This document shows, one piece after another, positions 27,269 to 39,689 of a DNA stretch of 64,000 nt. Both the position numbers and the translations under genes were made by a program. The stretch's first letter is position 1. Every line of letters begins with the position of its first letter. The notes beneath the pieces are model-generated. The model was not told where the DNA came from, searched no databases, and was given only the letters and a program-made list of their open reading frames with translations. Origin of the DNA: Aquabacterium fontiphilum (GTDB taxonomy: Bacteria; Pseudomonadota; Gammaproteobacteria; Burkholderiales; Burkholderiaceae_C); contig NZ_JAAAPN010000001.1 of NCBI RefSeq assembly GCF_009909205.1, forward strand, positions 186,001 to 250,000. Reading direction: 5' to 3'.

Positions 27269-27448
27269 AACGCGGTACTTCTGTTGTCGGCACGTTCACC
27301 GTCGAACGTGTGCCATCTGCTTTCGGACTATAGAGACGTCGCGCGGCGCGTGGCCCGCGGGCTTTCCTGCACCGAAGGGCGCAGAAGGGCGTTTTCGACC
27401 CCGGGTTTGCGGGGGCGAGAGGGCGAGGGAAGGAGCGGCGTGCGGCGT

Positions 27449-28498
27449 TCAGGCCACCGCGCGGCTGAGCTGCACGGCCAGGCGCCGGATGGCTTCCCAG
27501 GGGTCGGCCGGCCACTGCGGGTGGCGCAGGCCCTTGATGACGCCGTCGACCGCGGCGGCCGAGGCCAGCAGGCGGCTGACCGCGGCTGGCTTGATGCGGG
27601 GCAGGATGCGCTCGAAATGGCGCTCGCGGGGGCCCCACACGCGCAACTCACGCAGCACCATGGGCAGCGGCTTGCCGCCATCCAGCCCGCGGCGGGCGCG
27701 TTGCAGCGTGAGGATGTCTTCGCTCAGTGTCCAGTGCACCAGCACGGCAGCCTCGCCTTCGGCCTCCAGGCCTTCGAGCATGCGCAAGGTGCGGTCGATG
27801 TGGCCCGACAGCACGGTTTCGCTGAGCTTGAAGACATTGAAGCGCGCCACGTCCACGACGGCGGCCTCGATCTGCTCGGCTGTCAGCGTGCCCGGTCCGT
27901 GCAGCAGGCCCAGCTTGATGATTTCCTGATGCGCGGCCAGCAGGTTGCCTTCGACCCGGTCTGCAAAAAAGGCCAGCGTGCGCTGACCGGCTTCACCGCC
28001 CTCGACCTGCTGGCCCTGGGCCGCAAGGCGTTGTGCGATCCACATCGGCAGGGCCTGACGCTCGATCGGGTCGCAGCGCACGCTCAGGCCTGCACCATCG
28101 AGCGCGGTGAACCACGCGCTGCTTTGCTGCTGCTTGTCCAGCCGAGGCAGGCTGACCATGGTCAGCAGCCCGTCGTTGCCGGCAGCGGCTTCGCAGTAGC
28201 GTTGCAGGGCCTCGGAGCCATCCTTGCCGGGCTTGCCCGACGGGATGCGGATCTCGATGAGCTGACGGTCGCCGAACAGCGACATCTCGCTGGCCGCGCC
28301 GATCAGGCCTGACCAGTCGAAATGGGCACCCGCCACGGTGTGGACCTGGCGCTCGGTGAAGCCAGCGGCGCGCGCGGCGGCGCGGATGGCGTCACCCGCT
28401 TCCTGTTGCAGCAGCGGCTCGTCGCCATGCAGCGTGTAGACCGCCTTCAACGGGCCTTTGGCCAGGTGGGCGCTCAGCTGATCGTGGCGAAGCTGCAT
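27449..28498 (-). CDS. holA: DNA polymerase III subunit delta
   Basis: The product is 349 residues and matches HolA across its length (MQLRHDQLSAHL, YTLHGDEPLLQQEA, KLGLLHGPGTLTAEQIE). Delta is the wrench of the clamp loader and opens the beta clamp. The gene follows lptE after six bases, which keeps the leuS-lptE-holA order known from E. coli and other proteobacteria. It is probably transcribed from upstream of leuS. Confidence 0.93.
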   Translation of the reverse strand: MQLRHDQLSAHLAKGPLKAVYTLHGDEPLLQQEAGDAIRAAARAAGFTERQVHTVAGAHFDWSGLIGAASEMSLFGDRQLIEIRIPSGKPGKDGSEALQRYCEAAAGNDGLLTMVSLPRLDKQQQSSAWFTALDGAGLSVRCDPIERQALPMWIAQRLAAQGQQVEGGEAGQRTLAFFADRVEGNLLAAHQEIIKLGLLHGPGTLTAEQIEAAVVDVARFNVFKLSETVLSGHIDRTLRMLEGLEAEGEAAVLVHWTLSEDILTLQRARRGLDGGKPLPMVLRELRVWGPRERHFERILPRIKPAAVSRLLASAAAVDGVIKGLRHPQWPADPWEAIRRLAVQLSRAVA

Positions 28499-28504
28499 GC
28501 GGGC

Positions 28505-29119
28505 TCAGCGCTGGGAGGCCGCAGACGCTGGGGCGGCGGTGGGCGCGCCCTGGGGCGCCGGTTCGGGCCAAGGCAGCTGCTCGGCCCGGATCGCCGCCAG
28601 GCGACGCAGCACCTGCTGCACGATGTCGGTCTGCATGGCGCGGTTGAGCGCTTCGGACTCGTTTTGCTTGGCCAGCGCGTCCTGCTCGTTGTAGCTCAGG
28701 TCGCGGTCCAGCGCGATGTCGGCCGGGGCCAGCAGCACGCTGCCGTCGGCACGCTTGACCTGAAAGCGCAGGCGGTTGCGCGCGGTGATGCTGCGCACCT
28801 GGCCATAGGCCGTCTTGGTGGCCACGGTCAGGTCCTGCGTGTCGCGCATGGCCTCGAACACGAGGTGGCCGACGGGCACTTGCCCGCCACCTGTGCGCTG
28901 TGCGGCCTGGGCCACGCTGTCGACCACGCTGACGCCGCTGGCCTCGAGTTCGCGCGCCAGCTCGGTGGCCAGGGGCGATGCCGCCTGAAAGCCGGTGAGC
29001 TGAATGGACTGGAAGGCCATGGCGCGGGGCCGCCGCAGCTGGAACCCACACCCCGCGAGGGTGGCCAGCGGCAACAGCGACGAGGCGCCGAGCAGAGACA
29101 GGAGGTGGCGGCGTTGCAT
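28505..29119 (-). CDS. lptE: LPS-assembly lipoprotein
   Basis: The product is 204 residues. The signal peptide ends in a lipobox with Cys24 (TLAGCGFQLR), and GCGFQLR is the usual mature start of LptE. The protein plugs LptD in the outer membrane and helps place LPS in the outer leaflet. The C-terminal 30 residues are Pro/Ala-rich and longer than the core needs. It lies between leuS and holA. Confidence 0.9.
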   Translation of the reverse strand: MQRRHLLSLLGASSLLPLATLAGCGFQLRRPRAMAFQSIQLTGFQAASPLATELARELEASGVSVVDSVAQAAQRTGGGQVPVGHLVFEAMRDTQDLTVATKTAYGQVRSITARNRLRFQVKRADGSVLLAPADIALDRDLSYNEQDALAKQNESEALNRAMQTDIVQQVLRRLAAIRAEQLPWPEPAPQGAPTAAPASAASQR

Positions 29120-29148
29120 GGGGTTGGACCTTAGACCGACGGCGGTGC

Positions 29149-31977
<2,829 letters not shown>

Positions 31978-32691
31978 TTATAGGAAGCCGCCAGCGGCCC
32001 CGGCGGTGCGCGGCGTGTCGCACACCGCCCGGAACAGGTCGGCCAGGGTCTTGCCCGGCTCGTCGGTGAAACACCGTTCGTCCACGACCAGGGTCTGGAT
32101 CCGGTCGAGACGGAAGTGACGAAAGCCGTCGCGCAGTTCGCACCAGCCCGACAGTGTCCAAACGGTGTCCCAGCAAAAGCACGCCAGCGGGCGGACGCAA
32201 CGCTGGCTGGCCTGGCCCGAGGCATCGGCATACCCCAGATGCACCAGGCGACGGCCGTCGATCGCCCGGCGCAGGTGTCCGAGGCGCTCCAGCGTCAGGG
32301 CCGTGTGCGGGCGCGCGGGCGCATGCAGCGGCAGGCGGTCTGCGGCGGTACGGCTGCGGCTGGGCAGCACGCTGAGCAGCGTGCCCAGGGCCTCCTCGGC
32401 CTGCTGCGCCAGCTCCGGATCGAGGCGACCGGCGGCGATGCGCACCGAGGCTGCCAGGGCCTGGGCTTGCTCCGGCGTGAACATGAGGGGCGGCAGGCTG
32501 TAGCCGGCGCCGATGCGGTAGCCCACGCCGGCTTCGCCGTCGATGGGCACGCCTTGCGACTGCAAGGCGGCCACGTCGCGGTATACGGTGCGCACCGACA
32601 CCTCCAGCCGCTGGGCGAGCCAGCCTGCCGTGGACAGCCGGCGTCCGCGGATGAGCTGCAGCAACTGAAAGAGGCGGTCGGCGCGTCGCAT
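31978..32691 (-). CDS. HTH/WYL-domain transcriptional regulator (YafY type)
   Basis: The product is 237 residues. A winged helix-turn-helix of DeoR style occupies the first 60 residues (LSTAGWLAQRLEVSVRTVYRDVAAL), followed by a WYL-type ligand-sensing domain. The start is ATG 32691 (MRRADRLFQLL), the normal N-terminus of this family. The VOC gene lies 55 bases upstream on the same strand, a pairing common for YafY-like regulators, so this protein may control that gene. Confidence 0.85.
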   Translation of the reverse strand: MRRADRLFQLLQLIRGRRLSTAGWLAQRLEVSVRTVYRDVAALQSQGVPIDGEAGVGYRIGAGYSLPPLMFTPEQAQALAASVRIAAGRLDPELAQQAEEALGTLLSVLPSRSRTAADRLPLHAPARPHTALTLERLGHLRRAIDGRRLVHLGYADASGQASQRCVRPLACFCWDTVWTLSGWCELRDGFRHFRLDRIQTLVVDERCFTDEPGKTLADLFRAVCDTPRTAGAAGGFL

Positions 32692-32746
32692 GCGCTCAGT
32701 GTCGCAGCTGTTCAGTGGCCCGCAGCCATCGCCCCCTGGCTCGGCG

Positions 32747-33133
32747 TCAGTCCAGCGCGTACAGGCCGATGCGCTGGCCGTCTGGGTCGGTGATGTGGGC
32801 GAAGCAGCCGCCGCCATCGGGCAGCACGGTGCGCGGCGTGAGCACTTCGCTGCCTTGCTGGACGGCGCGTGCCAGCACCGGCGCCAGCGTGTTGCCCGCG
32901 TTGAGGTAGAGCGTCACGCCGGTTCGCTGCGGCGCGACCTGGTCTGCCGCCAGCAAGGCGCCGCGCACGCCATGGCGCTCGTCGCCGGGAAAGACAGCCA
33001 GCGTCTCGCCGCTGCACGTCATCGGGGTCAGCTTGACGCCCAGCAGCGTTTCGTAGAACGCCTGGCTTCGGGCCAGGTTGCTGACGGGGATCTCGAACCA
33101 GCTGGCCGCGTGGTGGATGGTGGTGTCAGTCAT
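32747..33133 (-). CDS. VOC-family protein (glyoxalase/bleomycin-resistance fold)
   Basis: The product is 128 residues. WFEIPVSNLARSQAFYETLLG is the standard VOC opening and FAHITDPDGQRIGLYAL the standard close. These proteins form dimers with a metal site and range from dioxygenases to antibiotic-binding proteins; the activity here is unknown. It is followed on the same strand by the WYL-type regulator. Confidence 0.85.
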   Translation of the reverse strand: MTDTTIHHAASWFEIPVSNLARSQAFYETLLGVKLTPMTCSGETLAVFPGDERHGVRGALLAADQVAPQRTGVTLYLNAGNTLAPVLARAVQQGSEVLTPRTVLPDGGGCFAHITDPDGQRIGLYALD

Positions 33134-33230
33134 GTCGTGCACTCCTTTGCATGTGTGGTGAATGGCGTGCCCATCGTGCGCCGAGGCTGCTGACAGCGTG
33201 TTGTCAGCAGGCTGGTCTGACACGTCGCCC

Positions 33231-34358
33231 TCACTCGGGCGTGATCTGCGCGTCGGCGGGTGGGAAGTCGCCCAGCGGCCCCATGGGCTCACGGTCGCGC
33301 TCGAACAAGGGCGGGCTGAGCATGTAGGCGGCCAGCAGCCGGCCGAGCGCCAGCAGCGAGTCTTCATGCGTGCGCTCGTAACCGTGGGAGGCGTCGCAGG
33401 CGAAGCACAGCAAGGCGGTGCGGATGTCGTTGCCGGCTTCGACGGCGGATGCGGCGTCGCTGCGGTAGTAGCGAAACACATCGCGCGCGTGGTCGATGGC
33501 ATGCAGTCGGCACAGGTTCAGCAGGTGGCGTGTGAGGTGCCAGTCGAACGGCCCGCTGCTGTCCATCATCGAGATGGTGACCCCGTATTCCGACGTGTTC
33601 TGGCCCTCGGCCACCGTGCCGTTGTCGACCGAGATCAGTTCGGATACATCGCCGCCGTGCAGCACGTGCGAGGCGCCCACGCCCACCTCTTCCGAGATGG
33701 TGAACAGCAGCAGCACATCGAGCGGCAGCGCGGCGCCTTCGCGCACGATGGCCTCGGCCGCCGCCAGCATGCTCGCCACCCCCGCCTTGTCGTCCAGGTA
33801 GCGCGAGTTGATGAAGCCGTTGGGACAGAACTCGGTGCCGGTGTCCAGGGCAATCGTGTCGCCGACCCGCACGCCCAGGTGCATCAGGTCAGCCACACTG
33901 GCCACGCGCTCGTCGAGCCGGACTTCCACTTGCTGCCAGTCCACCGGCTGGGTGTCGATCTCCTTGTTGAAGGTGTGGCCCGAGGCCTTGAGCGGCAACA
34001 CCGTGCCGCGCAGATTGTGGTGGTCGCAGTAGACGGTCACGCGGGCGCCCTCGGCAAAGCGCGACGACCAAAAGCCAATGGGCGAGATGGCCAGGCGGCC
34101 ATTGGGCTTGAGTGCCTTGACCATGGCCCCGAGCGTGTCGAGGTGGCTCGCAATGGCGCGTTTGGGCCGGCTGCGCTTGCCGGGCAGCACCGCCCGAATC
34201 GCGCCCCGGCGGGTGAGCTGGTAGCTGATGCCCAGCTCGTCGAGCAGCTCGCACACCAGCCGCACGACGGCATCGGTCATGCCCGATGGGCTCGGGGTCT
34301 CGAGCAGCCGGCGCAGCACCGACTGCAGGTAGGCGGGGTTGATGGCGAGGGCGCTCAT
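33231..34358 (-). CDS. M42-family peptidase of the NAGGN osmoprotectant system
   Basis: The product is 375 residues with M42/M20-type metal motifs: ASHLDTLGAMV, YLDDKAGVA and TISEEVGVGAS hold the dinuclear zinc ligands and catalytic Glu. It is the third gene of the set asnO-ngg-peptidase that makes N-acetylglutaminylglutamine amide. Its ATG overlaps the ngg stop as ATGA. Its role in that system is not settled; it may break down or turn over the dipeptide. Confidence 0.88.
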   Translation of the reverse strand: MSALAINPAYLQSVLRRLLETPSPSGMTDAVVRLVCELLDELGISYQLTRRGAIRAVLPGKRSRPKRAIASHLDTLGAMVKALKPNGRLAISPIGFWSSRFAEGARVTVYCDHHNLRGTVLPLKASGHTFNKEIDTQPVDWQQVEVRLDERVASVADLMHLGVRVGDTIALDTGTEFCPNGFINSRYLDDKAGVASMLAAAEAIVREGAALPLDVLLLFTISEEVGVGASHVLHGGDVSELISVDNGTVAEGQNTSEYGVTISMMDSSGPFDWHLTRHLLNLCRLHAIDHARDVFRYYRSDAASAVEAGNDIRTALLCFACDASHGYERTHEDSLLALGRLLAAYMLSPPLFERDREPMGPLGDFPPADAQITPE

Positions 34359-36052
34359 GTGGGCGACAGGCCAGGCGGGCTGGCCCGGGTCTGGGGGAAC
34401 AGCAAGTCGACAAAGGCCTGCACCGTGGGCTGGGGCTCGTGGTTGGCCAGCCCGGGTCGTTCGTTGGCCTCGATGACCCAGTAGGTGTCGCCTGCCACGT
34501 CGGGCACCATGAAGTCGAAGCCCACGACCGGGATGTCAAGCAGGCGCGAGGCCTTCTCGGCCACGTCGCGCAGGTGCGGGTGCAGCTGAGCCGTCACATC
34601 GTGGATGGTGCCGCCCGTGTGCAGGTTGGCCGTCTTGCGTACGGCCAGCACCTGGCCGGCAGGCAGCACGCTGTCGAGTGTGAAGCCGGCGGCCACGACA
34701 CAGCGTGTGGTCTCCTCGTCCATCGGGATGCGGCTTTCGCCATGGGTGGCGGCTTCACGCCGGCGGCTGTGGCGCTCGATCAGCGTGCGGATGTCATGGG
34801 CGCCATCGCCCACGACGCAGGCCGGCTGGCGGGTGGCTGCTGCGACCACATGGTGGTCGATCACCACGATGCGCAGATCCTGTCCGGCCACCATCTCCTC
34901 GACGATCACGTCATCGCAGTAGCGGCGCGCGCCCTCGACGGCCCGTGATACGGCAGCCACGCCACAAAGGTCCACGGAGATGCCCTTGCCTTGCTCTCCG
35001 CGTGCAGGTTTGACCACGACGCGAGGGTGTCGAACCAGAAAGGCCTCCAGCGCGTCGGGACAGCCCACCACAAGCTGCTCGGGCGTGCGCACGCCACCGC
35101 GTGCCAGCACGCGCCGCGTGACGCGCTTGTCGTCGCAGCGGCTCATGGCCACGGCGGTGGTCAGCTCCGACAGCGACTCCCGGCAGGTGATGCTGCGCCC
35201 GCCCAGGCTGAGTCGGAAGTAGCCGTGTTCGGCATCGAGCACCTCGGCGTGGATGCCGCGTCGGCGTGCCTCCTTGACGATGATCTTGGCGTAGATGTTC
35301 AGTCCTTCATCGCTGTCAGGGCCGACATAGAGCGTCTCGTTGATCGGGTTGCGGTTCTTGACGCAGAAGATGGGCACGCGCTCGAAGCCGAGCTTCTCAT
35401 ACAGCGCGATGGCCTGCTGGTTGTCGTGCATGACCGACAGGTCCATGTGCTGCAACCCGCGTGCGTGGAAGCGGCTGGCCAGCTCGCTCACGAGCGCCAG
35501 GCCGATGCCGTTGCGCACGCATTGCGGATCGACGGCCAGCGACCACAGGCTGCAGCCGCGCTCGCTGTCTCCGCAAGCCGCCACATGGTCGACGCCGGTG
35601 ACCACCCCCACAACCCGTTTCGCCTCGGTTTCCTCGGCGACGAGGATGCACAAGGCGGGGTCGTCAACGGCCTGGTTCAGGAAGCCGGGCCACACCGGCA
35701 CCATGTGCCGGGCGCACAGGATGCGGTTCACATCGCTTTCGTCCGCTGCGCTCGCCGGCCGCACACGCCAGCCAGGGCCGCTGCGGGGGTGGTTCCAGCC
35801 CTGCGCCGCTGCGACCGGCAGGCGATAGGTATGTGACGGGTCCAGAAAGAGTTGCTGGGGTGCCAGTGCCACCAGCACGTGGGGGTCAGGGGCGTACAGC
35901 GCCACGTCACGCTGCTGCGGCGCCTCGGCCACGAGGGCCTCCACCAGATCTCGCTGAGAAGCGAAGGTCTGGCCCATGAGCAGGCGGCCCCAGCCGCAGT
36001 CGATGATGGTTGGGGTCATGGTCGGAGAGGTCATGGATGTGTCAGATGGCAT
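34355..36052 (-). CDS. ngg: N-acetylglutaminylglutamine synthetase (GNAT/ATP-grasp fusion)
   Basis: The product is about 565 residues. The conserved family start DCGWGRLLMGQTF is followed by a GNAT acetyltransferase domain (SLAVDPQCVRNGIGLALV, ALYEKLGF) and an ATP-grasp domain (VVVKPARGEQGKGISVDL, GFDFMVPDVAGDTYWVIEANERPG). It should acetylate glutamine and ligate a second glutamine. I set the start at ATG 36052, which overlaps the asnO stop; ATGs at 36034 and 36019 are alternatives and none has a clear ribosome-binding site. The stop overlaps the peptidase start. Confidence 0.88.
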   Translation of the reverse strand: MPSDTSMTSPTMTPTIIDCGWGRLLMGQTFASQRDLVEALVAEAPQQRDVALYAPDPHVLVALAPQQLFLDPSHTYRLPVAAAQGWNHPRSGPGWRVRPASAADESDVNRILCARHMVPVWPGFLNQAVDDPALCILVAEETEAKRVVGVVTGVDHVAACGDSERGCSLWSLAVDPQCVRNGIGLALVSELASRFHARGLQHMDLSVMHDNQQAIALYEKLGFERVPIFCVKNRNPINETLYVGPDSDEGLNIYAKIIVKEARRRGIHAEVLDAEHGYFRLSLGGRSITCRESLSELTTAVAMSRCDDKRVTRRVLARGGVRTPEQLVVGCPDALEAFLVRHPRVVVKPARGEQGKGISVDLCGVAAVSRAVEGARRYCDDVIVEEMVAGQDLRIVVIDHHVVAAATRQPACVVGDGAHDIRTLIERHSRRREAATHGESRIPMDEETTRCVVAAGFTLDSVLPAGQVLAVRKTANLHTGGTIHDVTAQLHPHLRDVAEKASRLLDIPVVGFDFMVPDVAGDTYWVIEANERPGLANHEPQPTVQAFVDLLFPQTRASPPGLSPT

Positions 36053-37817
36053 GGGCTTGCAGCCACATCTCCAGCAGCCCGACCTGCCACAGGCGCGAGC
36101 CACGCAGCGGCGTGAGCTGCTGGTCGGGGCGGGCCAGCATGGCTTCGATGGCGTGCGGCTGGAACAGGCCACGTTCGCGCGCAGCCCTGCTGTGCAGCGC
36201 GTCGCGCACCAACTCCAGCACCGGCCCGTCGATGTGCTTGAGGATGGGCACGGGGAAGTAGCCCTTCGGGCGGTCCACCACCTCGCGGGGAAGATGACGG
36301 CGTGCAATGGCCTTGAGCACCCCCTTGCCCCCGTCATGGAGCTTGTCGGCCACGGGCAGCCGTCCGGCCAGTTCGACCAGCTCATGGTCCAGGAAGGGCA
36401 CCCGCGCTTCCAGGCCCCAGGCCATCGTCATGTTGTCCACGCGCTTGACCGGGTCGTCAACCAGCATCACGGTGGTGTCCAGATGCAGGGCCTTCTCCAC
36501 GCTGCTGCCTCCGATGCTGCGGAAGTGCTGCGCGACATAGGCCTGGCTGGCGTCCGGGTACAAGACCTCGGGCCTCAGCAGTGCCTGCAACGCCGCCGGC
36601 GAGAGGTCGAAGAAGACTTGCTCGTACGCCGCCGCCGCCCGCTCGACCGGCACCTCGGCCAGCTGGGGATACCAGTGGTAGCCGGCAAACACCTCGTCGG
36701 CACCCTGGCCGCTTTGCACGACCTTGGTGTGACGGGACACCGCCTGCGACAAGAGGTAGAAGGCCACGTTGTCGTAACTCGCCATGGGCTCCGACATGGC
36801 GGCGATGGTCGCCGGCAGAGCGTCCATCAGCTCGGAAGACGGGATGTGGATGCGGTGATGTTCGGTGTCGAAGCGCTGGGCCACGAGATCGGAGTAGTGG
36901 AACTCGTCACCTGCTTCCCCGCCAGCAGCATCAAAGCCGATGGAGAAGGTCTGCAGCCCCATCTGACCGGCCTCGGCCAGCAAAGCGACGATCAGACTGG
37001 AGTCCACCCCGCCGGACAGCAGCACGCCGACCGGTACGTCGGCCACCGTGCGGCGTCGCACCGCCGTCCGCAGCGCCTGTTCAACCAACGATTCACGTTC
37101 CTCGGCAGGCAAGCGCGCCAGGGCCGGATCGGCCTCGACCTTCAGCTGCCACCAGGTGTGGAGATCGCCCTGGCCTTCAGCGTCGATCACCAGGCTGCTG
37201 CCTGGCGGCAACTTGCGGACGCCCTTCAGCAGCGTCAGCGGTGGCGGCACGACCGCATGCCAGCACAGGTAGTGATTCAGCGCCATGGTGTCGATGGTGC
37301 GGTCCACCTCCGGGTCGCACAGCAGCGCGGGCAGGGACGAGCCAAAGCGCACCCCGCCCGGCGTTTGCGCGATGTACAGCGGCTTGATGCCGAATCGGTC
37401 TCGCGCGAGCGTGATGCGCCCGCTGTCTCGCTCGTGCACCACGACGGCAAACATGCCGTGCAGGCGCGCCCAGGCGCCCTGGCCCCATGCGTGGAAGGCC
37501 TTGAGGACGACCTCCGTGTCGCCGCTGGACGTGAAGGTGTAACCCCGCGCCTGCAAGGCTTCGCGCAGCTCGCGGTAGTTGTAAATGCAGCCGTTGAACA
37601 CCAGCGTGAGCCCCAGCGCCATGTCGACCATGGGCTGCTGCGCGGTCTCGCTCAGGTCGATGACCTTGAGCCGGCGATGCGCGACCCCGAAGGGGCCCTG
37701 GATGATCAATCCATGCGCATCGGGTCCCCGGGGCGCGATCACCTGGGACATGCGCTGCAGCAACGCTGCATCGGGGGCGCGTCCGTCAAAGCGTCTCACG
37801 CCGACAAAACCGCACAT
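36042..37817 (-). CDS. asnO: N-acetylglutaminylglutamine amidotransferase
   Basis: The product is 591 residues of the asparagine synthetase B type. Cys2 (MCGFVGV) is the glutaminase nucleophile once Met is removed. The synthetase half holds the PP-loop LLSGGVDSSL. It transfers ammonia from glutamine to N-acetylglutaminylglutamine, giving the amide used as osmoprotectant. AGGAG precedes the ATG at 37817. It is the first gene of the NAGGN operon. An AT-rich upstream region with TTGTACAA probably holds its promoter or operator. Confidence 0.9.
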   Translation of the reverse strand: MCGFVGVRRFDGRAPDAALLQRMSQVIAPRGPDAHGLIIQGPFGVAHRRLKVIDLSETAQQPMVDMALGLTLVFNGCIYNYRELREALQARGYTFTSSGDTEVVLKAFHAWGQGAWARLHGMFAVVVHERDSGRITLARDRFGIKPLYIAQTPGGVRFGSSLPALLCDPEVDRTIDTMALNHYLCWHAVVPPPLTLLKGVRKLPPGSSLVIDAEGQGDLHTWWQLKVEADPALARLPAEERESLVEQALRTAVRRRTVADVPVGVLLSGGVDSSLIVALLAEAGQMGLQTFSIGFDAAGGEAGDEFHYSDLVAQRFDTEHHRIHIPSSELMDALPATIAAMSEPMASYDNVAFYLLSQAVSRHTKVVQSGQGADEVFAGYHWYPQLAEVPVERAAAAYEQVFFDLSPAALQALLRPEVLYPDASQAYVAQHFRSIGGSSVEKALHLDTTVMLVDDPVKRVDNMTMAWGLEARVPFLDHELVELAGRLPVADKLHDGGKGVLKAIARRHLPREVVDRPKGYFPVPILKHIDGPVLELVRDALHSRAARERGLFQPHAIEAMLARPDQQLTPLRGSRLWQVGLLEMWLQAHAI

Positions 37818-37887
37818 GGGGTCTCCTTCCTGAACAAGGGGCAGTGGATCGGCTGGCAAGCGGCGTTCCGCCCTCGGCAAAATACTA

Positions 37888-37897
37888 TTGTACAAAT
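37888..37897. promoter_or_regulatory. Palindromic TTGTACAA site upstream of asnO
   Basis: TTGTACAA at 37888-37895 is a perfect palindrome in an AT-rich island, 71 bases before the asnO start and about 106 before the divergent DUF502 gene. The 9-mer TGTACAAAT (37889-37897) also occurs at 49944-49952 next to the TetR gene. It may be a regulator site. Confidence 0.35.
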
Positions 37898-38000
37898 GTA
37901 TATGCGGGAAAGAATCGGGTTGCCGGATCACCCTGGCCTGTGCGCGGGATCGCGATAATGCGGGGCGGCAGTGTTGCCGTGTCGTTGTATCGGCCTGTTC

Positions 38001-38681
38001 ATGCCCATGAAGCGCTCTTTCCGCGAGCTGACCCGCACCTTCGTGACGGGCCTGCTGGCGGCTTTGCCCTTGTTCGTCACCGCCGCGGTGTTCATCTGGT
38101 TGGGGCGGCTGTTGTATGACTGGCTGGGTCCCAACAGCCTGGTGGGTCAGGTCTTTGTGCAACTGGGCATCGGACTGTCAGACTCCACGCTGCTCGGTTA
38201 CGCGCTGGGCGCACTCATCATCGTGCTGGGGGTGTTCGCCCTGGGTCTGCTGGTCGAAGCCGAACTGCAGCGCGGCCTGGCGAGGTTGGTCAACGGGGTG
38301 GTGCGGCGCATCCCGCTGGTTCGCAACGTGTATGACCTGATCAGCCGCTTTGTCGACATGCTCAGCCAGCGTGACGAGGACGGCCTGAAGTCGATGAGCC
38401 CGGTCTGGTGCAGCTTCGGCGGGCCGGGAGGGGTCAAGGTGCTGGGCCTGCTGTCCACGCCCGATCCCGTCCAGCTCGATGGCCAGAACTACCTGGCCGT
38501 GCTGGTGCCCACGGCGCCCGTGCCCGTGGGTGGTGGCTTGCTCTATGTGCCTGAAGCGTGGGTGGCGCCGGCAGAGGTGGGCATGGATGGCCTCACCAGC
38601 ATTTACGTGTCCATGGGTGTCACCTCGGCCCAGGTGCTGGGCCGCCAGATCCCTTCCGTGATCAAGCCCGACAGCGCCTGA
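38001..38681 (+). CDS. DUF502-family membrane protein
   Basis: The product is 226 residues. Two hydrophobic segments at about residues 12-35 and 65-90 are followed by a soluble part with RRIPLVRNVYDLISRF, the hallmark of DUF502. ATG 38001 and ATG 38007 are both possible starts; the second gives MKRSFRELTRTF, the usual N-terminus. The function is unknown. It diverges from asnO across 183 bases. Confidence 0.85.
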   Translation: MPMKRSFRELTRTFVTGLLAALPLFVTAAVFIWLGRLLYDWLGPNSLVGQVFVQLGIGLSDSTLLGYALGALIIVLGVFALGLLVEAELQRGLARLVNGVVRRIPLVRNVYDLISRFVDMLSQRDEDGLKSMSPVWCSFGGPGGVKVLGLLSTPDPVQLDGQNYLAVLVPTAPVPVGGGLLYVPEAWVAPAEVGMDGLTSIYVSMGVTSAQVLGRQIPSVIKPDSA

Positions 38682-38688
38682 TCGCGCC

Positions 38689-39567
38689 TCAGGCAGCAAT
38701 GAACTCGCGTACCGCCCGCGCAAACAGCTCGGGGTGCTTCAATGTGATCCAGTGACCGGCATCCAGTTCGCGCCGGCGCAGCGCCGGGGCCCAGCGGCCC
38801 AGGTCCTCGCTCAGCGCGGGGCTGACGAAGTGGTCGCCCGTGGGTACCAGCACCTGCACCGGCGCATGGGCCACGCGAAGCCCGGGCCGCAGCAGCCGGG
38901 GCAGGAAGTTGGCCCGGTACAGGTTCACGCCGAACAGGCCGTCTTCGGTCTGACCGTCGCGAGGCGGCACGGGGGTGCGCTCGAGCCAGCGCATGAACAG
39001 GTGCCACTGGCGGCCGAACACCCCGCGCCACAGCAACTCGGGCAGCCACGGCAGATGGAACAGGTAGACATACCAGCTCTTGACCAATTGCACGGCCACC
39101 TGTGCCAGGCCGCGCGGGCTGGGCCGGCGCAAGCGGTCGCGCATCCAGTGGCCGACGTGGTCCAGGCAGGGGCCCGAGCACGAGGTGTACGACGCAATGC
39201 GCCCTTTCAGGCTCGGGTCTGTCACGAACTCCCAGCATTGCACCGAGCCCCAATCGTGTCCGACCAGATGGACGGGTGCATGCGGGCTGACCACGTCGAT
39301 CACCGCCCGAAAATCTTCGGTGAGCCGGGGCAGCGCGTAGGCATCCGTGCGACCGGGCTTGAACGATTGGCCAGCGCCACGCACGTCGTACGCCACGACG
39401 TGGAAGTCGCGCGCGAGCAAGTCGGCCACGGCCTCCCACTTGCTGCTGTTGTCGGGGTAGCCATGCACGCACAACACCACCGGGCGGCCGGGCTGGCCCC
39501 ACTGCCGGACGGCAAGGTGCCCATCCGGTCCTTGGATCTCGAACGATGGCGTCAACGGTGCGGGCAT
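38689..39567 (-). CDS. Alpha/beta hydrolase, epoxide-hydrolase-like
   Basis: The product is 292 residues. HGYPDNS holds the oxyanion-hole region. Asp105 in GHDWGS is the nucleophile; an aspartate there points to epoxide hydrolase or haloalkane dehalogenase chemistry. The acid is in VPTGDHFV and the His in DAGHWI. There is no signal peptide. It lies convergent to the DUF502 gene with a seven-base gap. The substrate is unknown. Confidence 0.85.
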   Translation of the reverse strand: MPAPLTPSFEIQGPDGHLAVRQWGQPGRPVVLCVHGYPDNSSKWEAVADLLARDFHVVAYDVRGAGQSFKPGRTDAYALPRLTEDFRAVIDVVSPHAPVHLVGHDWGSVQCWEFVTDPSLKGRIASYTSCSGPCLDHVGHWMRDRLRRPSPRGLAQVAVQLVKSWYVYLFHLPWLPELLWRGVFGRQWHLFMRWLERTPVPPRDGQTEDGLFGVNLYRANFLPRLLRPGLRVAHAPVQVLVPTGDHFVSPALSEDLGRWAPALRRRELDAGHWITLKHPELFARAVREFIAA

Positions 39568-39689
39568 GGGAGGATGAGCGAGCGGTACGGCAAAGTACCG
39601 ATGCTAGCGGCCGGCGCCGGCAGGCGCGGCAGTCTGCGCGACAGCCCGGGCGGTTTGGGCGACAGCCCCCCTCCGTGAAAACGCCTGGT

